Assembly: GCA_008931825.1 (NCBI GenBank)
Contig: QXVZ01010598.1
Location: 1-36,225, forward strand
Direction: 5' to 3'
Length of the DNA stretch: 36,225 nt
Source: Phallusia fumigata
Taxonomy: Eukaryota > Chordata > Ascidiacea > Phlebobranchia > Ascidiidae
The notes under the pieces are model-generated. The model had not been told where the DNA came from. It worked only from the letters and a program-made list of their open reading frames with translations, and ran no database searches. Below, in pieces: positions 35,771-36,225 of this stretch. How positions within the stretch are numbered: position 1 is the stretch's first letter; every line of letters begins with the position of its first letter. The position numbers and the translations under genes were made by a program.

Positions 35771-36110
35771 TAGGGTTGCCAACCGTCCTTTATTTCAAAG
35801 GACAATCCTTTATTTAGCTCTATTTGTCGTTGTCCTTTATTGAGATTTGAAATGCCACTATTTGTCCATTAGTTTAAAATCGTTTTGACTTGTTAAATAA
35901 CTGAACTGCGACTTAAAGGACCAAGACAGATTTAGCATGTTACGACAAGTTAGTGATGAGGCCCTTCACAAAATCGAGCCGAAATTTGTTATGAAAGAAA
36001 TCATAGTGAGAAAACTTGTAAAATTAGTGCCTATAACTTATGTCATCATCAGATCGAAATATTAGTTGAAAGTGTGTTTTCGAGACGTGATAAAATATCA
36101 AGGTTACTTT
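35771..36110 (+). mobile_element. hAT-like transposon remnant
   Basis: AGGGTTGCCAACCGTCCTTTATT at about 35773 is a hAT-type terminal repeat widely found at the ends of such elements, followed by further CCTTTATT repeats. Near 36060-36110 the + strand reads ILVESVFSRRDKISRL in one frame, reminiscent of the hAT C-terminal dimerisation segment, but without a longer open frame. The right end is not visible, and the element may be interrupted by the 5S gene region. This is a weak family call. Confidence 0.4.
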
Positions 36111-36130
36111 TGAAATGTTTTTCCTGAACA

Positions 36131-36225
36131 AAAGCCTACGACACCCGGTATTCCCAGGCGGTCACCCATCCAAGTACTGACCGGGCCCGACGTTGCTTAA
36201 CTTCCCAGATCGGACGAGATGGGGT
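36131..36225 (-). rRNA. 5S ribosomal RNA, 5' end cut by the window edge
   Basis: The reverse complement reads TCGTCCGATCTGGGAAGTTA, AGCAACGTCGGGCCCGGTCA, GTACTTGGATGGGTGACCGC, CTGGGAATACCGGGTGTCGT, AGGCTTT, which is the 3' 95 nt of metazoan 5S rRNA. The internal promoter (A box, intermediate element, C box) is included, and a TTTT Pol III terminator overlaps the 3' end. About 25 nt at the 5' end lie beyond the window. It may be a single dispersed gene, a pseudogene or the edge of an array; only the adjacent sequence would tell. Confidence 0.95.

Overview
The window is animal nuclear DNA with many short exons, canonical GT/AG introns mostly of 70 to 900 bp, AT-rich introns, and an ankyrin/TRP channel, a KLHL protein, a vesicular L-type lectin and a Pol III 5S rRNA gene. 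Compact genes, a tRNA-derived SINE, hAT-like MITEs and very high heterozygosity suggest a solitary ascidian such as Ciona. That assignment is inference; no marker in the window proves the genus.

Layout on the + strand: 1-2315 has no recognisable gene. At 2316-4580 lies a VIP36/LMAN2-type cargo lectin gene whose 3' end is lost in an assembly gap. At 6947-8234 is a small TKL-type (RIPK/IRAK-like) non-RD kinase. At 8414-11801 is a six-bladed Kelch propeller with no BTB or BACK exons of its own; kinase and propeller may be one kinase-Kelch gene. At 12808-19604 is a complete BTB-BACK-Kelch (KLHL) gene whose propeller exons are paralogous to those of the upstream propeller, with matching phases and near-identical lengths. 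From about 20515 to 22128 there is a satellite of roughly 190 bp units.

On the - strand, 33643 down to 24088 is a TRPA1-like cation channel in 20 coding exons, convergent with the KLHL gene. It has about five N-terminal ankyrin repeats, six membrane segments, a TGE-type pore and a C-terminal coiled coil built from 21-bp heptad-coding repeats. Its 3' end appears twice (22129-23999 and 24001-25862), apparently as two alleles left side by side across a one-N gap. Intron 1 carries about 31 units of a 19-bp minisatellite whose core is TGATTGACAG, the PBX-MEIS/PREP consensus. A truncated 5S rRNA gene runs off the right edge on the - strand.

Five of the six single-N positions are flanked by near-identical copies of the same sequence, which points to unmerged haplotypes and not to real duplications. 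The sixth, at 4580, is a true gap. The most notable points are the possible kinase-Kelch gene, the PBX-MEIS site array, the allelic heptad-number difference in the channel tail, and an in-frame TAA in the channel's S1-S2 exon.
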